From the NCBI GenBank assembly GCA_007896885.1, contig VOIU01000008.1, positions 62,001 through 126,000 of the forward strand: 64,000 nucleotides of DNA, read 5' to 3'. How positions within the stretch are numbered: the first letter of the stretch is position 1; each line of letters starts with the position of its first letter. Source of the DNA: Bacteroidaceae bacterium HV4-6-C5C (lineage in GTDB: Bacteria > Bacteroidota > Bacteroidia > Bacteroidales > Bacteroidaceae). This document shows positions 7,256-16,749 of this stretch, piece after piece. The position numbers and the translations under genes are program-made. The notes under the pieces are model-generated. The model had not been told where the DNA came from. It ran no database searches and saw nothing but the letters and a program-made list of their open reading frames with translations.

Positions 7256-7852
7256 ATGAAAAATATTAATTATTCTTTTTTACGCGCTATTTGTGCGTTG
7301 CTTATCAGTCTTGTGCTGATATTATTTCCTGCTGAAGCTGGAAATTATTTAGTGATAACCATTGGTATTGTTTTCATGGTTCCCTCTATTTTCAGCATTG
7401 TCGGTTATTTCACTCTTCCCATTGGATTTAAACTCCGTTTTCCTGTAGAGGCTGTGGGAGGATTGCTGTTTGGCTTATGGCTTATGATAATGCCTTCCTT
7501 CTTTGCAGATCTGCTTACTTATTTATTAGGATTTATTTTGTTGATGGGCGGGGTTCAACAAATTGCAGCTTTAATGGGCGCACGTCATTGGGTACATGTG
7601 CCGGTTAAATTCTATATCATTCCTGTTCTTATCTTACTCGCCGGCTTTTTTGCTTTGTTCAATCCTACCGGAGTTCGCGATACTGCATTTACTATTATAG
7701 GAATTACAGGATTGGTATATACCATATCCGAGCTTGTCAATTGGTTTGCTTTCACGCGTAAAAAACCTAAAGTAAGTACTGCTCCTGCAATTAAATCGGA
7801 TATTGAGACCAAGCAAGAAGATGGCGTTGATGATGCCGAAATCTTAGAATAG
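7256..7852 (+). CDS. DUF308 (HdeD-like) membrane protein
   Basis: A 198-residue integral membrane protein with about six hydrophobic segments between residues 7 and 165, arranged in pairs typical of the DUF308/HdeD family, and a charged cytoplasmic tail (IKSDIETKQEDGVDDAEILE). HdeD proteins are linked to acid-stress resistance in enterics, but the function in Bacteroidota is not established and I infer only the family. It follows the 37-residue membrane peptide by 48 bp and is transcribed away from the trp operon. In the 321-bp gap after it I find only the glnN terminator; the rest is AT-rich and featureless. Confidence 0.75.
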   Translation: MKNINYSFLRAICALLISLVLILFPAEAGNYLVITIGIVFMVPSIFSIVGYFTLPIGFKLRFPVEAVGGLLFGLWLMIMPSFFADLLTYLLGFILLMGGVQQIAALMGARHWVHVPVKFYIIPVLILLAGFFALFNPTGVRDTAFTIIGITGLVYTISELVNWFAFTRKKPKVSTAPAIKSDIETKQEDGVDDAEILE

Positions 7853-8025
7853 TCATTCTCTGCTTCTTTATTCGTATTACATAAAAATATGTGATGAATA
7901 AATGAGCATGGAGGCTTTAGCAACTCATGCATTGTCTTTATTTTGATATAGAGTAAATGCAAAAGCTACATTATGCCGTATCTTATGTTATTCTGCTTTT
8001 TTATAGAATAGATATAAAAACAAAT

Positions 8026-8059
8026 AGAGGGAAGAGTGCCTCACGGCCTCCTTCCCTCT
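8026..8059 (-). terminator. Terminator downstream of glnN
   Basis: Inverted repeat AGAGGGAAG / CTTCCCTCT (8026-8034 and 8051-8059) with a smaller GCC/GGC stem inside the loop. On the minus strand it is followed by a T-rich run (ATTTGTTTTTATAT), about 115 bp beyond the glnN stop, as expected for a rho-independent terminator. Confidence 0.75.
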
Positions 8060-8173
8060 GCAAACTTAAAACAACCAACAAAAGAAATAGATAATTTCAA
8101 ATAGTGTTTAACGATGTCTGTTGATTCTCCTTTCGGATTGATAACAGATAACTATCGTTATTCACTATCGGCT

Positions 8174-10363
8174 TTATCTAATGAACAAGAGTTCTCTGTA
8201 TTTTGGCAACGTCCACATTTGGTTGTCGACAATGAGCTCAAGTTTATCGATGTGATAACGGATCTCTTCCATCATCGGTACAATGTTGTCGTGATATGCA
8301 ATTGCCTTTTCACGTTCACATTCAATCTTGTTTGCTACCTTACGAGCCTCGATCATAGCATCAACATGCTCTTTGATAAATGCTGTGCGGTCTGCAATTT
8401 CTTCGATAAGTTCAAGATTCTTGGCAGACAGTTTTGCTGATTTTTCAGCAGGGAACAAGTCTTTCATCTTATATACATTGTCAATCAAATCCGTCTGGTA
8501 TTGCGTTGCCACAGGAATGATATGGTTCATCGCCAAGTCTCCCAATACACGGGCCTCAATTTGGATTTTTTTGGTATAGGTTTCCCATTTAACTTCGTTA
8601 CGAGCTTCCAATTCTTTCTTCGACATCACATTTGTTGCTTCGAACATTGCAATGCTTTCGGGTTTCAAATAGTTGTCAAATATAACAGGAACATTGGTCT
8701 CACAGTCTAAGCCACGTTTTTGAGCTTCTTCTTTCCATTCGTCGCTGTAACCGTTTCCATCGAAGTGGATAGGCTTGCAGATCTTAATGTACTTACGGAT
8801 AACTTCAAGAATCGCAGAGATCTTAGGCTCACCTTTTTCAATAAGAGCATCAACGTCTTTCTTGAATGCAACAAGTTGTTCGGCAATAGCAGAGTTCAAT
8901 GCAATCATTGCACTGGCACAGTTTGCTTCAGAACCTACGGCACGGAACTCAAAGCGGTTACCGGTAAAGGCAAACGGGCTTGTACGATTACGGTCTGTAT
9001 TATCAATCATTAATTCCGGGATCTGAGGAATATCCAATTTCAGACCTTGTTTTCCGCTTAAGCTGATCAAATCATCTTTTGTGCTACTCTCGATGTGTTC
9101 CAACACCTGAGACACTTGTTTGCCAAGGAAGCAAGAGATAATTGCGGGAGGTGCTTCGTTTGCACCCAAACGGTGAGCATTTGTTGCACTTGAAATAGAA
9201 GCTTTCAACAAACCATTGTGTTTGTATACAGCCATCAAGGTATTCACAACGAATGTGATAAAACGAAGGTTTTCTTCTGGTAATTTGCCTGGAGCCATCA
9301 ACAAAGCACCTGTGTCAGTACCAAGTGACCAGTTATTGTGTTTACCGGAACCATTGATGCCTTTGAATGGCTTTTCATGCAACAGTACACGGAATCCATG
9401 GCTACGTGCGATGTTGCGCATTAATGCCATGATAAGCATATTGTGGTCTACAGCCAAATTACATTCTTCATATATGGGAGCTAATTCAAATTGGTTCGGT
9501 GCTACTTCGTTATGGCGAGTCTTAACCGGAATACCCAATTTAAGTGCTTCTATTTCCAATTCTTTCATGAAAGCAGCTACACGAGGAGGAATAGCTCCGA
9601 AGTAATGATCTTCCAACTGTTGGTTTTTAGCACTGTCATGTCCTGTTAATGTACGTCCTGTCATTAGCAAGTCCGGACGTGCAGCGTACAAACCTTCGTC
9701 AATCAAGAAATATTCTTGTTCCCAACCTAAGTAAGCAAACACTTTCTTTACTTCAGGATTGAAGTAACGGCAAACTTCTACAGCCGCTTTATCAACAGCA
9801 CGTAGAGCTTTTAATAAAGGAGCTTTATAATCTAAAGATTCACCTGTGTAAGCAATAAATATAGTAGGAATGCAAAGTGTGTCATCTACAATGAATGCTG
9901 GAGATGATGGATCCCATGCTGAATATCCACGAGCTTCAAAAGTATTACGGATGCCACCGTTAGGAAAGCTGGATGCATCCGGTTCCTGTTGAGCTAAAAG
10001 CTTTCCGCTGAATTCTTCCATAACGCCACCTTTGCCATCATGTTCAATGAATGCGTCGTGCTTTTCTGCTGTTCCTTCAGTAAGAGGATGGAACCAGTGA
10101 GTATAGTGTGTTACACCCAGTTCAAGTGCCCATTTCTTCATTCCTGCCGCAACTTCATCGGCAATACTGCGATCTAATGGAGCGCCATTGTCTATAGAGT
10201 CGATAAGTTTAGTATATACCTTGCTGGGTAAATACTTAAACATTTTCTCTTTGTTGAATACATACTTGGCGAAATACTCCGAAGGGCGTTCTGCCGGTAC
10301 TTCCACTGCAGCGGCTTTCTTTTTGAATGCCGTTTCTACTACTCTGAATCTCAATTTTGACAT
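8174..10363 (-). CDS. glnN: Glutamine synthetase type III
   Basis: ATP-dependent synthesis of glutamine from glutamate and ammonium. At 729 residues it matches GSIII, about 250 longer than GSI; this class was first described from Bacteroides fragilis. Recognisable segments include QEYFLIDEG near residue 215, NEVAPNQFELAPIYEE near 284 and the GSIII-specific GINGSGKHNNWSLGTDTG near 336, plus an N-terminal GSIII extension and a long helical C-terminus. No adenylylation-type tyrosine motif of GSI is expected. It is the last gene of an outer-membrane protein-glnB-amtB-glnN cluster, so ammonium uptake, PII sensing and assimilation are transcribed together. A strong hairpin just upstream may reduce read-through from amtB. 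Confidence 0.97.
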   Translation of the reverse strand: MSKLRFRVVETAFKKKAAAVEVPAERPSEYFAKYVFNKEKMFKYLPSKVYTKLIDSIDNGAPLDRSIADEVAAGMKKWALELGVTHYTHWFHPLTEGTAEKHDAFIEHDGKGGVMEEFSGKLLAQQEPDASSFPNGGIRNTFEARGYSAWDPSSPAFIVDDTLCIPTIFIAYTGESLDYKAPLLKALRAVDKAAVEVCRYFNPEVKKVFAYLGWEQEYFLIDEGLYAARPDLLMTGRTLTGHDSAKNQQLEDHYFGAIPPRVAAFMKELEIEALKLGIPVKTRHNEVAPNQFELAPIYEECNLAVDHNMLIMALMRNIARSHGFRVLLHEKPFKGINGSGKHNNWSLGTDTGALLMAPGKLPEENLRFITFVVNTLMAVYKHNGLLKASISSATNAHRLGANEAPPAIISCFLGKQVSQVLEHIESSTKDDLISLSGKQGLKLDIPQIPELMIDNTDRNRTSPFAFTGNRFEFRAVGSEANCASAMIALNSAIAEQLVAFKKDVDALIEKGEPKISAILEVIRKYIKICKPIHFDGNGYSDEWKEEAQKRGLDCETNVPVIFDNYLKPESIAMFEATNVMSKKELEARNEVKWETYTKKIQIEARVLGDLAMNHIIPVATQYQTDLIDNVYKMKDLFPAEKSAKLSAKNLELIEEIADRTAFIKEHVDAMIEARKVANKIECEREKAIAYHDNIVPMMEEIRYHIDKLELIVDNQMWTLPKYRELLFIR

Positions 10364-10420
10364 AATAGCTTGAGTTGAAATTGTTGGTTTAAAAATATAA
10401 GTGAATTATTTTAATTAGTT

Positions 10421-10448
10421 CCCGGTAAGGCGACCAAGCCTTGCCGGG
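10421..10448 (-). terminator. Intercistronic hairpin between amtB and glnN
   Basis: CCCGGTAAGGC (10421-10431) and GCCTTGCCGGG (10438-10448) form an 11-bp GC-rich stem with a 6-nt loop and one G-T pair, 8 bp after the amtB stop. The following bases on the minus strand are not a T-run, so it may be an mRNA-stabilising or partial-termination element, not a full terminator. Confidence 0.55.
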
Positions 10449-10455
10449 ATGTTTA

Positions 10456-11886
10456 TTAGTTGTATGCAGACTCGCCATGTTCGTAAACATCGAGTCCTTC
10501 TTCCTCTACACGTGTACCAACCCTGATGCCAACCAGTTTATTTACTACTTGGAACAAGATATAAGTCATTATTGCGCTGAATACAATTGTTGCTACTGTT
10601 GCTAGAATTTGTATCCACAATTGATGCCAATCACCATATAAAGCGCCTTTAGCTCCATTTTCTCCTGTGATGTATTGTGTTGCAAAGATACCTGTTAGTA
10701 TTGATCCTACAATACCTCCGATGCCATGAACTCCAAATGCATCGAGAGAATCGTCATATTTATATTTAGGCTTAACTACCGCCACCATATAGAAGCATAC
10801 CATAGATGATATTAATCCGATAAAGATGGCACCTAATACGTCTACTGTACCTGCTGCAGGAGTGATCGCTACCATTCCGGCAACAGCTCCCGTACATACG
10901 CCTACTGTAGTCGGTTTCTTGTTATGAATCCAGTCAATTAACATCCATGTCATTGCAGCTACGCAAGTGGCTAAATGAGTTACAAGGAAAGCATTGGCTG
11001 CTATACCATCGGCTGCCAATCCGCTACCTGCATTGAAGCCAAACCATCCTAACCACAAAAATGCTGCTCCCATGAATACGTAAGTAATATTATGCGGGCT
11101 CATTGGTGCACCTATTTTATAATCTTTTCTTCTTCCGAGCATGATGGCCATTACCAATGCGGAAATACCGGCATTAACGTGTACTACTGTACCACCGGCG
11201 AAGTCAATAGCTCCCAACTTTTGAAGCCATCCACCTCCCCAAACCCAGTGAGCCATCGGGATGTATACCAAGATAGCCCAAAGTAGACTAAAAAGTAAAA
11301 AACCGGAAAATTTAATTCTTTCAGCGAAAGCTCCTAGTATAAGGGCGGGAGTAATGACAGCAAACATACACTGGAATAAAACGAATACTATCTCAGGAAT
11401 ATTTCCTATTGTAAGTGAGGCTGGAGTTATTCCATGGAGCATTACTTTGTCGAAACCACCAATGATGGCACCCAATGGATTGCCTGATTCCATAAAACCT
11501 GTTCCGAATACAAAACTGTATCCAAATACTATCCAAACAATACTTATCATTCCTACGCAAAGCAAGCATTGCATAATGATACTTAAGACATTCTTTTGAC
11601 GAACCAAACCTCCGTAGAAGAGTGCTAATCCCGGAATAGTCATCAATAATACAAGGATAGTTGCCACAATAATCCAAGCTGTGTTACCACTGTTAAGGGT
11701 GGGAGTAGTAGCTTCAGCTACTTTTGCTACAACAGCTGTGTCAGCTTTAGCTGTTGTACTGCCAACAGTTACACTGTCAACTATTACAGAATCTTGTGCG
11801 TATGTACTTGTTGCGAAGAAGAATGCCATCATTATGGCGCCAATCATTCCGAGTCGCATAACGGAATGTTTTATATATTTATCCAT
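10456..11886 (-). CDS. amtB: Ammonium channel (Amt/MEP/Rh family)
   Basis: Trimeric inner-membrane ammonium transporter of 476 residues. The N-terminus holds a signal peptide ending in TSTYAQ, as in other Amt proteins with cleaved signals, then a Ser/Thr/Val-rich segment before the first core helix. The family motif GLALFYGGLVRQKNVLS and the two pore histidines in MAHWVWGGGW (near 214) and GVHGIGG (near 387) are present, so conduction should be intact. The ATG at 11884-11886 is used; a TTG three codons upstream is also in frame. It follows glnB by 50 bp, the usual glnK-amtB linkage in which PII blocks the channel in high nitrogen. Confidence 0.96.
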   Translation of the reverse strand: MDKYIKHSVMRLGMIGAIMMAFFFATSTYAQDSVIVDSVTVGSTTAKADTAVVAKVAEATTPTLNSGNTAWIIVATILVLLMTIPGLALFYGGLVRQKNVLSIIMQCLLCVGMISIVWIVFGYSFVFGTGFMESGNPLGAIIGGFDKVMLHGITPASLTIGNIPEIVFVLFQCMFAVITPALILGAFAERIKFSGFLLFSLLWAILVYIPMAHWVWGGGWLQKLGAIDFAGGTVVHVNAGISALVMAIMLGRRKDYKIGAPMSPHNITYVFMGAAFLWLGWFGFNAGSGLAADGIAANAFLVTHLATCVAAMTWMLIDWIHNKKPTTVGVCTGAVAGMVAITPAAGTVDVLGAIFIGLISSMVCFYMVAVVKPKYKYDDSLDAFGVHGIGGIVGSILTGIFATQYITGENGAKGALYGDWHQLWIQILATVATIVFSAIMTYILFQVVNKLVGIRVGTRVEEEGLDVYEHGESAYN

Positions 11887-11936
11887 AAACTGCAATATCT
11901 TAATTGTTATACCTATTTATATTATTCTAATACCCA

Positions 11937-12293
11937 TTACTTTTCCTGCTCTGCATTATACAATGCAATATCTCCTCTTTCACCCGTACGGATGCGGATA
12001 GCATCTTCTATTGGAATTACGAAAATTCTTCCGTCTCCTATATCTCCCGTATGGGCTGATTTGAGGATAGCTTGTACTGCCTTTTCTGCATTCTTGTCAC
12101 GTACAACAATTGAGATAAGTGTTCTTTCTATGGAACTTGTGTCGTAAACTACCCCACGATAGATACGCCCTTGTCTGGCTTTCCCGTTCCCCCTAACGTC
12201 ATAGTAAGAAAACCATTCGATGTCCGCCTCGAGAAGTGCATTCTTCACTTCTTCAAATTTTGTCTTGCGGATAATTGCTTCAATCTTTTTCAT
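11937..12293 (-). CDS. glnB: Nitrogen regulatory protein PII
   Basis: A 118-residue trimeric signalling protein that senses 2-oxoglutarate and ATP/ADP. The start MKKIEAIIRKTKFEEV is typical. The T-loop region reads RGNGKARQGRIYRGVVYD, with both tyrosines corresponding to E. coli Tyr46 and Tyr51, but the usual FxPK after it is replaced by SSIER. The B-loop TGDIGDGRIFV is intact. Linked directly to amtB, so it most likely gates the channel and may also influence GSIII. Whether the divergent T-loop is uridylylated cannot be told; no GlnD is in the window. The name glnK would be equally fair. Confidence 0.93.
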   Translation of the reverse strand: MKKIEAIIRKTKFEEVKNALLEADIEWFSYYDVRGNGKARQGRIYRGVVYDTSSIERTLISIVVRDKNAEKAVQAILKSAHTGDIGDGRIFVIPIEDAIRIRTGERGDIALYNAEQEK

Positions 12294-12335
12294 ACCTTGC
12301 TTTTTTAAGTTTTAGCTTTATATTAATTGCAATTC

Positions 12336-13058
12336 TTAAAAATTAATACCAAATACGAAGTATGCGCCTTCAGTATATGGATTGAACGTTAGCTTTGCAA
12401 AGGTTGGCAAGCTGAACGAGTCTGTGATCTTTATCGCTTTTGATGCTCCTAAACCAATGTTAGTAACATTAAACTTGTCAGCATATGCACCTTTCCAGGG
12501 TGTGAGTCCTACTTCTGCTGTAAAATCCAAATCTCCGATTTTGAACGGCTTTTTAAATTCCACGTATGTAGAGTAAGCCAATTTTCCATTTTCTTTTCTA
12601 TAATCTGCTCCGGCAAAATTTGTATTCCAGCTCATTGCTAAAGGCCCGAAATTGTAGGCCAATGTTCCTTCGAATACATGCTGCGTACTGTGGGCATCAT
12701 ATTGAAAATACTTGTTTTTTGCTTCGGAATATACATCTTTTGAATAATCAAACCAGTAATCTGTAAGCGCTAAGCTCATTCTACCGGTAGAATATCCCAA
12801 AGTAAAATCCAATTCTTTTGTGTCTTTTTTGTCGATGCCAATCGACCCCCAAGCGGTCAATGATAAGCCTTTGTAAGCTACAGTCATGTTTGGTTGGAAA
12901 CTTACCCCCCCGCAGTTGCTACCGCGCCAGATATAACTACTAACCAAATCAGCCCCAACTTTAGCTTCAGCTTTGTCTTGAGCCTTCACTTTTAACGGCA
13001 TAACCCCTGATAATAACGCTATTGCTATTACCCCCAATTTTACGTTTTTTGTTTTCAT
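12336..13058 (-). CDS. Outer-membrane beta-barrel protein, TorF-like putative porin
   Basis: A 240-residue secreted protein. The ATG at 13056-13058 gives a signal peptide MKTKNVKLGVIAIALLSG ending near KVKAQ; an upstream in-frame start at 13127 would bury the signal. The mature part is alternating amphipathic strands rich in Tyr/Trp/Gly (SSYIWRG, LSLTAWGSIG, TDYWFDYS) and ends in FGINF, a C-terminal aromatic typical of outer-membrane barrels. SSYIWRG early in the mature part resembles TorF-family porins. It is the first gene of the glnB-amtB-glnN cluster (42-bp gap), so it may admit ammonium or a nitrogen source through the outer membrane; that is inference. Confidence 0.7.
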   Translation of the reverse strand: MKTKNVKLGVIAIALLSGVMPLKVKAQDKAEAKVGADLVSSYIWRGSNCGGVSFQPNMTVAYKGLSLTAWGSIGIDKKDTKELDFTLGYSTGRMSLALTDYWFDYSKDVYSEAKNKYFQYDAHSTQHVFEGTLAYNFGPLAMSWNTNFAGADYRKENGKLAYSTYVEFKKPFKIGDLDFTAEVGLTPWKGAYADKFNVTNIGLGASKAIKITDSFSLPTFAKLTFNPYTEGAYFVFGINF

Positions 13059-13159
13059 ACTTTTACTTTTAAGTTTAGAAGAATTGCGGATGATCAGTCC
13101 GACGAAACTTATAGTATAGCGCTTCACTATTATAGTAGTTCCTTAATTTCAGGGTCTTC

Positions 13160-13183
13160 ATGTCGGTTTCCTGTCGCCGACAT
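13160..13183 (-). terminator. Weak hairpin after dapL
   Basis: ATGTCGG (13160-13166) pairs with CCGACAT (13177-13183) around a 10-nt loop, 46 bp beyond the dapL stop. There is no clear T-run, so termination is uncertain. It falls between dapL and the start of the nitrogen cluster, where some boundary is expected. Confidence 0.35.
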
Positions 13184-13228
13184 TGCTTTTGTACAATAAA
13201 AGTGTGTTAATAAATTGAATAGTGGGGG

Positions 13229-14464
13229 CTACTTATTCAACCAACTCTTTATGCGTCTCATCGCTTCTACGCAGTCTTCATGGTTACCAAATGCAGTCAA
13301 TCGGATATAACCTTCTCCACTGGGACCGAATCCCACGCCTGGAGTGCCTACCACATTGGCTTCGTAAAGCATTTGTTCAAAAAAGCGCCAAGATCCTATG
13401 CCATCCGGTGTCCTTAGCCAAAGATATGGAGAATTTACACCACCGTAAACCTTCAAGCCAGAAGCTTCAAACCCTTCCTTCATAGTCCGAGCATTATTTA
13501 AATAGTAATTTATTGTATCTTTTACTTGTTTTCTTCCTTCAGCTGAATAAATAGCTTCTGCAGCTCTTTGAGTAATATAAGATGTACCGTTGAACTTTGT
13601 ACATTGACGACGATTCCATAATTTATTCAAAGAAATACGCTCTCCCTTTAAAGTAGCAGCAGTAAGTTCTTTAGGTACAACAGTGTATCCGCAACGTACT
13701 CCGGTAAAGCCTGCTGTTTTTGAGAAACTGCGGAATTCTATCGCACATTTTTTTGCACCTTTTATTTCATATATTGAGTGTGGCACATTTTCTTCTTTTA
13801 TGAAAGCTTCATATGCTGCATCAAATAAAATAAGGGTATCATTTTCAAGTGCATAATCAACCCATTTCTTTAATTGTGACTTTGTTAAAGTGGTTCCTGT
13901 CGGGTTGTTAGGATAACACAAGTATACAATGTCTACTCTTTTTGTAGGGATTTCCGGAACGAAGTCATTTTCATCAGTACAAGGCATATAAGTAATATTA
14001 CTCCACCTGCCATCTTCATTTAGTACTCCTGCACGTCCACCCATCACATTACTGTCTATGTATACCGGATAAATAGGATCGGTTACCCCAACACTATTGT
14101 CGTGACGAAGGATATCACCAATATTGCCTGTGTCACTTTTTGCTCCATCATTTACAAACACTTCCGTAGAGCTGAGTTGAATACCTCTAGGAGTATAGTC
14201 GTGTTTAATGATTGCTTCAATTAGAAAGTCATATCCTTGTTCCGGACCGTATCCACGAAATGTAGCGGCATCTGCCATTTCATCTACAGCCTTGTGCATT
14301 GCTTTTATGCAAGCTGGAATTAACGGACGGGTTACGTCTCCAATTCCTAGTCGGATAATATCCTGACTCGGATTTGTAAGTTTAAAAGTGTTGACTTTTT
14401 TAGCAATGTCCGAAAATAAATAACTTCCTGGTAATTTGAGAAAATGTTCGTTTACTAAAGCCAT
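13229..14464 (-). CDS. dapL: LL-diaminopimelate aminotransferase
   Basis: PLP aminotransferase that makes LL-diaminopimelate directly from tetrahydrodipicolinate, bypassing the succinylase or acetylase branches. The 411 residues begin [17 protein letters not shown], typical of Dap[12 protein letters not shown] (38-48), YPNNPTG (184-190) and the PLP lysine in [10 protein letters not shown] (Lys249) are present, and the C-terminus ends in AMRRIKSW. It follows dapF by 41 bp, so the aminotransferase and the epimerase acting on its product form one operon. The route feeds both lysine and meso-DAP for peptidoglycan. Confidence 0.96.
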   Translation of the reverse strand: MALVNEHFLKLPGSYLFSDIAKKVNTFKLTNPSQDIIRLGIGDVTRPLIPACIKAMHKAVDEMADAATFRGYGPEQGYDFLIEAIIKHDYTPRGIQLSSTEVFVNDGAKSDTGNIGDILRHDNSVGVTDPIYPVYIDSNVMGGRAGVLNEDGRWSNITYMPCTDENDFVPEIPTKRVDIVYLCYPNNPTGTTLTKSQLKKWVDYALENDTLILFDAAYEAFIKEENVPHSIYEIKGAKKCAIEFRSFSKTAGFTGVRCGYTVVPKELTAATLKGERISLNKLWNRRQCTKFNGTSYITQRAAEAIYSAEGRKQVKDTINYYLNNARTMKEGFEASGLKVYGGVNSPYLWLRTPDGIGSWRFFEQMLYEANVVGTPGVGFGPSGEGYIRLTAFGNHEDCVEAMRRIKSWLNK

Positions 14465-14505
14465 ATACTCTTGCTTGTTTTAAGTTGTTGATTTCTTTTG
14501 GTTGT

Positions 14506-15360
14506 TTATTCTATTTCACTAATTTCAATTTCTCCGTCAAAAACCCGAGTTGCTCCTCCAGTCATTAATACGTGGTTACTTTTTTCGTCCCATTCGATGG
14601 TCAATGTACCTCCATCCATAATAATACTAGATTTGCGACTGGCTCTGCCTGTGATAAAAGCTGCTACAGCAGTAGCACATGCTCCCGTACCACATGCTTG
14701 TGTAATGCCGGATCCTCTTTCCCAAACTCTCATTCTTATTTCTCCATTTTCTAGTATTTGGGCAAATTCGACATTTATTCGTCCTGGAAAGAAAGAATGA
14801 TTTTCTATTTTGGGGCCTATGACGGGAAGATCTATTTGCGTAATATTATCTACAAAAATTACCACATGTGGATTACCCATAGATATGGCAGTTCCAATGA
14901 AAGATTTATCTTCAACCGGGATTGGTTGTTCTTTCATCGTTTTTAATCCTTGACCGTCAAAGTTGACTAATTCGTCTGTTGGAATACCCATATCCACTGT
15001 TACTGTGTCTACTTTATTGTCTTCAATATGAAGTTTTAATACTTTTATTCCCGATAATGTATCCAGTGTAATCGAAGTTCTGGACGTCAGCCCATATTCA
15101 TAAAGATATTTACCGATGCAGCGGCTGGCATTTCCACACATCTTAGCTTCAGAACCATCTGCGTTGAATATCCGCATACTAAAGTCAGCCTTGTCCGACC
15201 GACCGATGAGTACTAATCCGTCGCTCCCTATTCCTGTGTGAGGAGCGCTCCATAAAACTGAAAGTTCTTCGGGATTGTTGATGAGGTATTTCATAGTGTC
15301 TACGTAAATGTAGTCATTACCTGCACCATGCATCTTTGTAAATCTTACAGTCTTTATCAT
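14506..15360 (-). CDS. dapF: Diaminopimelate epimerase
   Basis: Cofactor-independent epimerase that interconverts LL- and meso-diaminopimelate. The two catalytic cysteines are in [11 protein letters not shown] (Cys75) and [10 protein letters not shown] (Cys223). MHGAGNDY (10-17) is the N-terminal hallmark. I use the ATG at 15358-15360 (284 residues, usual length); a longer in-frame start at 15423 would begin at or upstream of the -7 promoter element at 15410-15417, so it is unlikely to be on the transcript. First gene of the dapF-dapL operon. Confidence 0.96.
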   Translation of the reverse strand: MIKTVRFTKMHGAGNDYIYVDTMKYLINNPEELSVLWSAPHTGIGSDGLVLIGRSDKADFSMRIFNADGSEAKMCGNASRCIGKYLYEYGLTSRTSITLDTLSGIKVLKLHIEDNKVDTVTVDMGIPTDELVNFDGQGLKTMKEQPIPVEDKSFIGTAISMGNPHVVIFVDNITQIDLPVIGPKIENHSFFPGRINVEFAQILENGEIRMRVWERGSGITQACGTGACATAVAAFITGRASRKSSIIMDGGTLTIEWDEKSNHVLMTGGATRVFDGEIEISEIE

Positions 15361-15409
15361 TTTGTTCTTTTCGTTGGGATTAATATAATCCTTTTGTTGT
15401 TTCACTTTG

Positions 15410-15417
15410 CAAATATA
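15410..15417 (-). promoter_or_regulatory. -7 element of the dapF-dapL promoter
   Basis: Minus strand TATATTTG fits TAnnTTTG exactly, about 50 bp before the dapF ATG. A good -33 TTG is not visible. Its position supports the shorter dapF start. Confidence 0.55.
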
Positions 15418-15640
15418 CGACATTTTGATTTATTATTTAAATATATGGTATCTTATTTCTATTTAATTTTATTATTCTTTCAATTGGTGAAAAAAAAAGG
15501 GTCTAAACTTATAAATTGAAATTACGATGGTGTAATATCACCTAAAAATGTAACAAATGAATTCAATTTGTATATTCATTCTTTATTATTTATGAGCAAA
15601 AATGATTTGATTACCTTTATTTTTGATCTTACTAAATCAA

Positions 15641-15676
15641 AAATACGTTTCAAATATATCATTTTGAAACGTATTT
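15641..15676 (-). terminator. Terminator after the glycerophosphodiesterase gene
   Basis: Perfect 14-bp inverted repeat AAATACGTTTCAAA / TTTGAAACGTATTT with an 8-nt loop, 23 bp beyond the stop codon of the minus-strand phosphodiesterase, followed by TTGATTT. The stem is AT-rich. The remaining bases between 15424 and 15640 show no other structure. Confidence 0.65.
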
Positions 15677-15699
15677 ATATGTTTTGCTAACTAAATGTC

Positions 15700-16476
15700 T
15701 TAGTCAGTCTTGGCTTTCAAGATTTTCATTAGTTCGATAGGTTCATTGGTGGTAATAAAGTCTACTTTTTGGTCAATTAGCCACCTCATATCTTTTTTAT
15801 CGTTTACAGTCCATACATTTACTTTCAAACCAAGTTCATGGCACTCTTTAATCCATTCTGGATGTTTATAAAACGCACTAATATGGTAGTCCGGTCCTGC
15901 ACATCCCATATCTTTTAATTCTTTTGGAGTGAGATTTGCTTCAAGGTAAAAGACAGGAGTACCTTTAGGAGACTGCCTTATAAACTCTTTCACTGCATTT
16001 ATAGAGAAAGAGATATATTGGGTTCTTTTTTCGAGTCCAGCCTTTTTTATCATACTTATGATTTGCTTAACAGCTTCACTTTCTTGCTCGGGAGTGCTAT
16101 GGGCTTTAAGCTCGAGTATCAAGTTTGTTTTTAATTTCTTGGCTTTGTCCACATATTCCTGTAATGATGGAAGGTGTTCACCATTATTTAGTAGGAGCGA
16201 AGTGCAAGCTTTGAATGTGGAGGTTTCCATTTTTACTCCTTGATATGAGGGATCATGATTGACAACTAGTTTTTTGTCGGAAGTAAGCCAGACATCAAAT
16301 TCTGATCCGTAACAATTTATTGAATCTGCTTTAACCAATGATGCGATACTGTTTTGCGCAGCATCTGGAGTATTCCAGAATCCTCGGTGGGCTATTACTT
16401 TAGTATCTTGTGCTTCTATTATGCTACATGTAGTCAGACATAATGCAATAGAAAATAAAATGTTTTTTGAATTCAT
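15700..16476 (-). CDS. Secreted glycerophosphodiester phosphodiesterase
   Basis: A 258-residue GDPD-family enzyme expected to release glycerol-3-phosphate from deacylated phospholipid head-group diesters. A signal peptide (residues 1-22, ending IIEAQ) directs it to the periplasm. Catalytic and metal residues are present: His30-Arg31 in AHRGFWN, Glu59 and Asp61 in GSEFDVW, His74 in NHDP, and the later EL, W and NVWTVND motifs of the TIM barrel. It is divergent from a small secreted protein, a SusC/SusD pair and a secreted metallophosphoesterase; a shared role in phosphodiester scavenging is plausible but inferred. Confidence 0.9.
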   Translation of the reverse strand: MNSKNILFSIALCLTTCSIIEAQDTKVIAHRGFWNTPDAAQNSIASLVKADSINCYGSEFDVWLTSDKKLVVNHDPSYQGVKMETSTFKACTSLLLNNGEHLPSLQEYVDKAKKLKTNLILELKAHSTPEQESEAVKQIISMIKKAGLEKRTQYISFSINAVKEFIRQSPKGTPVFYLEANLTPKELKDMGCAGPDYHISAFYKHPEWIKECHELGLKVNVWTVNDKKDMRWLIDQKVDFITTNEPIELMKILKAKTD

Positions 16477-16502
16477 TGCTTCTATACTATTAGTTTTGGC
16501 TT

Positions 16503-16510
16503 CAAATATA
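16503..16510 (-). promoter_or_regulatory. -7 element ahead of the glycerophosphodiesterase
   Basis: Minus strand TATATTTG matches TAnnTTTG and lies 27 bp before the ATG. No TTG at the -33 position. Confidence 0.5.
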
Positions 16511-16676
16511 TGCCATAAATTTGGGATGCTTGTAATAAATAGACGGAAAAGTAAAAAGCAAGAGAAAATAGAGTAAAGTATTTGTCTTTTAATTCATTAT
16601 CTTCTAATAAATTCTTAATTATTATATTGACTACAACTCATTTAATTTATAAACAGATACTTATATTGTATAGAAA

Positions 16677-16708
16677 TTGTAATATAGGCGATGCCGATTT
16701 GTAATATA
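16677..16708 (+). repeat. Direct repeat TTGTAATATA spaced 22 bp
   Basis: TTGTAATATA occurs at 16677-16686 and again at 16699-16708, start to start 22 bp, roughly two helical turns. It lies 42 bp before the ATG of the small secreted protein. Paired direct repeats at this spacing are common for dimeric activators such as response regulators, so this is a candidate operator. Confidence 0.5.
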
Positions 16709-16749
16709 ATTAAGAGATTTTTGCAGAGTCATTTAATGAGAGTAAAGTT

